NCBI GenBank assembly: GCA_016932645.1
Contig: JAFGCL010000010.1
Location: 1-36,451 of the forward strand
Length of the DNA stretch: 36,451 nt
Direction: 5' to 3'
Origin: Dehalococcoidia bacterium
Lineage (GTDB): Bacteria; Chloroflexota; Dehalococcoidia; UBA2247; RBG-13-53-26
Shown here one piece after another: positions 36,142 through 36,451 of the stretch (its first letter is position 1; each line of letters opens with the position of its first letter). The translations under genes and the position numbers were made by a program. Under the pieces are notes generated by a model. It made no database searches. It saw only the letters and a list, made by a program, of their open reading frames with translations, and was not told the DNA's origin.

Positions 36142-36389
36142 GGCTTGTGATTATACTATATACCTCATATCCTACTCATTTCATCATCATGTTTTAATCA
36201 TCATCGCGTGGTCTGATATTGCTGTCATGCGGTGGCCAAGGGGGGATCAATCCGCCACTTCAGTTGTAGTCATCTCGCGGTGTGCACGGCTGGCGGGCCG
36301 CTGTGTTTGCCGGGCGCTTTGCACAGGTACAGAGACTTAGACTCTCGTTCTGATGACCTAAGAAATCCAAGCAAGGATAAGGAGGGAAG

Positions 36390-36451
36390 ATGGCCCAGAA
36401 ATTTGACTTCATCATCGTTGGAGGCGGCCCCAACGGGCTGACGATCGGGGC
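36390..36451 (+). CDS. FAD-dependent oxidoreductase, N-terminal fragment (runs off window)
   Basis: ATG after ggaggg: MAQKFDFIIVGGGPNGLTIG..., GxGxxG Rossmann dinucleotide-binding start. Confidence 0.8.
   Translation, partial: MAQKFDFIIVGGGPNGLTIG

Noticed and set aside
36181-36206. tcatcatcat...tcatcatc short repeats as a CRISPR-like or satellite array
   Set aside because: Far too short and without spacers; no CRISPR array was seen anywhere in the window.
36323-36331. ACAGGTACA half-site of the lexA palindrome
   Set aside because: The second arm is absent; a 9-mer match in 36 kb is not surprising.
1-36451. tRNA/rRNA genes
   Set aside because: No cloverleaf with a T-loop GGTTCRA context outside coding regions and no rRNA-like sequence recognised by eye; a tRNAscan/Infernal run would be decisive.

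Overview
This is a bacterial chromosomal window with moderately high GC. Its gene content suggests Chloroflexota/Dehalococcoidia-like, but that is inference only. From left to right it contains: (1) an SOS-mutagenesis locus on the - strand, lexA - imuB-like inactive Y-family polymerase - 82-aa DUF6504-like protein - dnaE2-like C-family polymerase, with a divergent SRAP/YedK-like gene and a perfect 9+2+9 bp palindrome overlapping the -10 of a near-consensus lexA promoter; (2) a transposase remnant, a MarR regulator and two tandem ABC exporter modules; (3) an RHS-core remnant next to hairpins, a MalT/LAL-type LuxR regulator and a decayed, N-terminally truncated aldehyde:ferredoxin oxidoreductase pseudogene, with a 17-bp direct repeat flanking the regulator; (4) a DUF362 / condensation-fold acyltransferase pair plus an SGNH hydrolase; (5) a PAS/HD-GYP protein, an HNH-like protein, a small membrane protein, a B12-binding radical SAM protein, a gamma-carbonic-anhydrase-like protein and a YchF-type GTPase whose homologous start codon reads ACG; (6) a flavoenzyme/SDR/EthD/KstD-like catabolic gene group, followed by a single-chain PAS-histidine kinase-receiver-winged-helix regulator and the start of an FAD oxidoreductase. 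No rRNA, tRNA or CRISPR array was recognised. The strongest leads are the imuA-less SOS cassette with its operator and SRAP partner, the non-ATG YchF start, the AOR pseudogene junction at a repeat, the fused kinase-regulator, and the DUF362/acyltransferase/SGNH group. All family calls come from reading motifs by eye; no database search was run.
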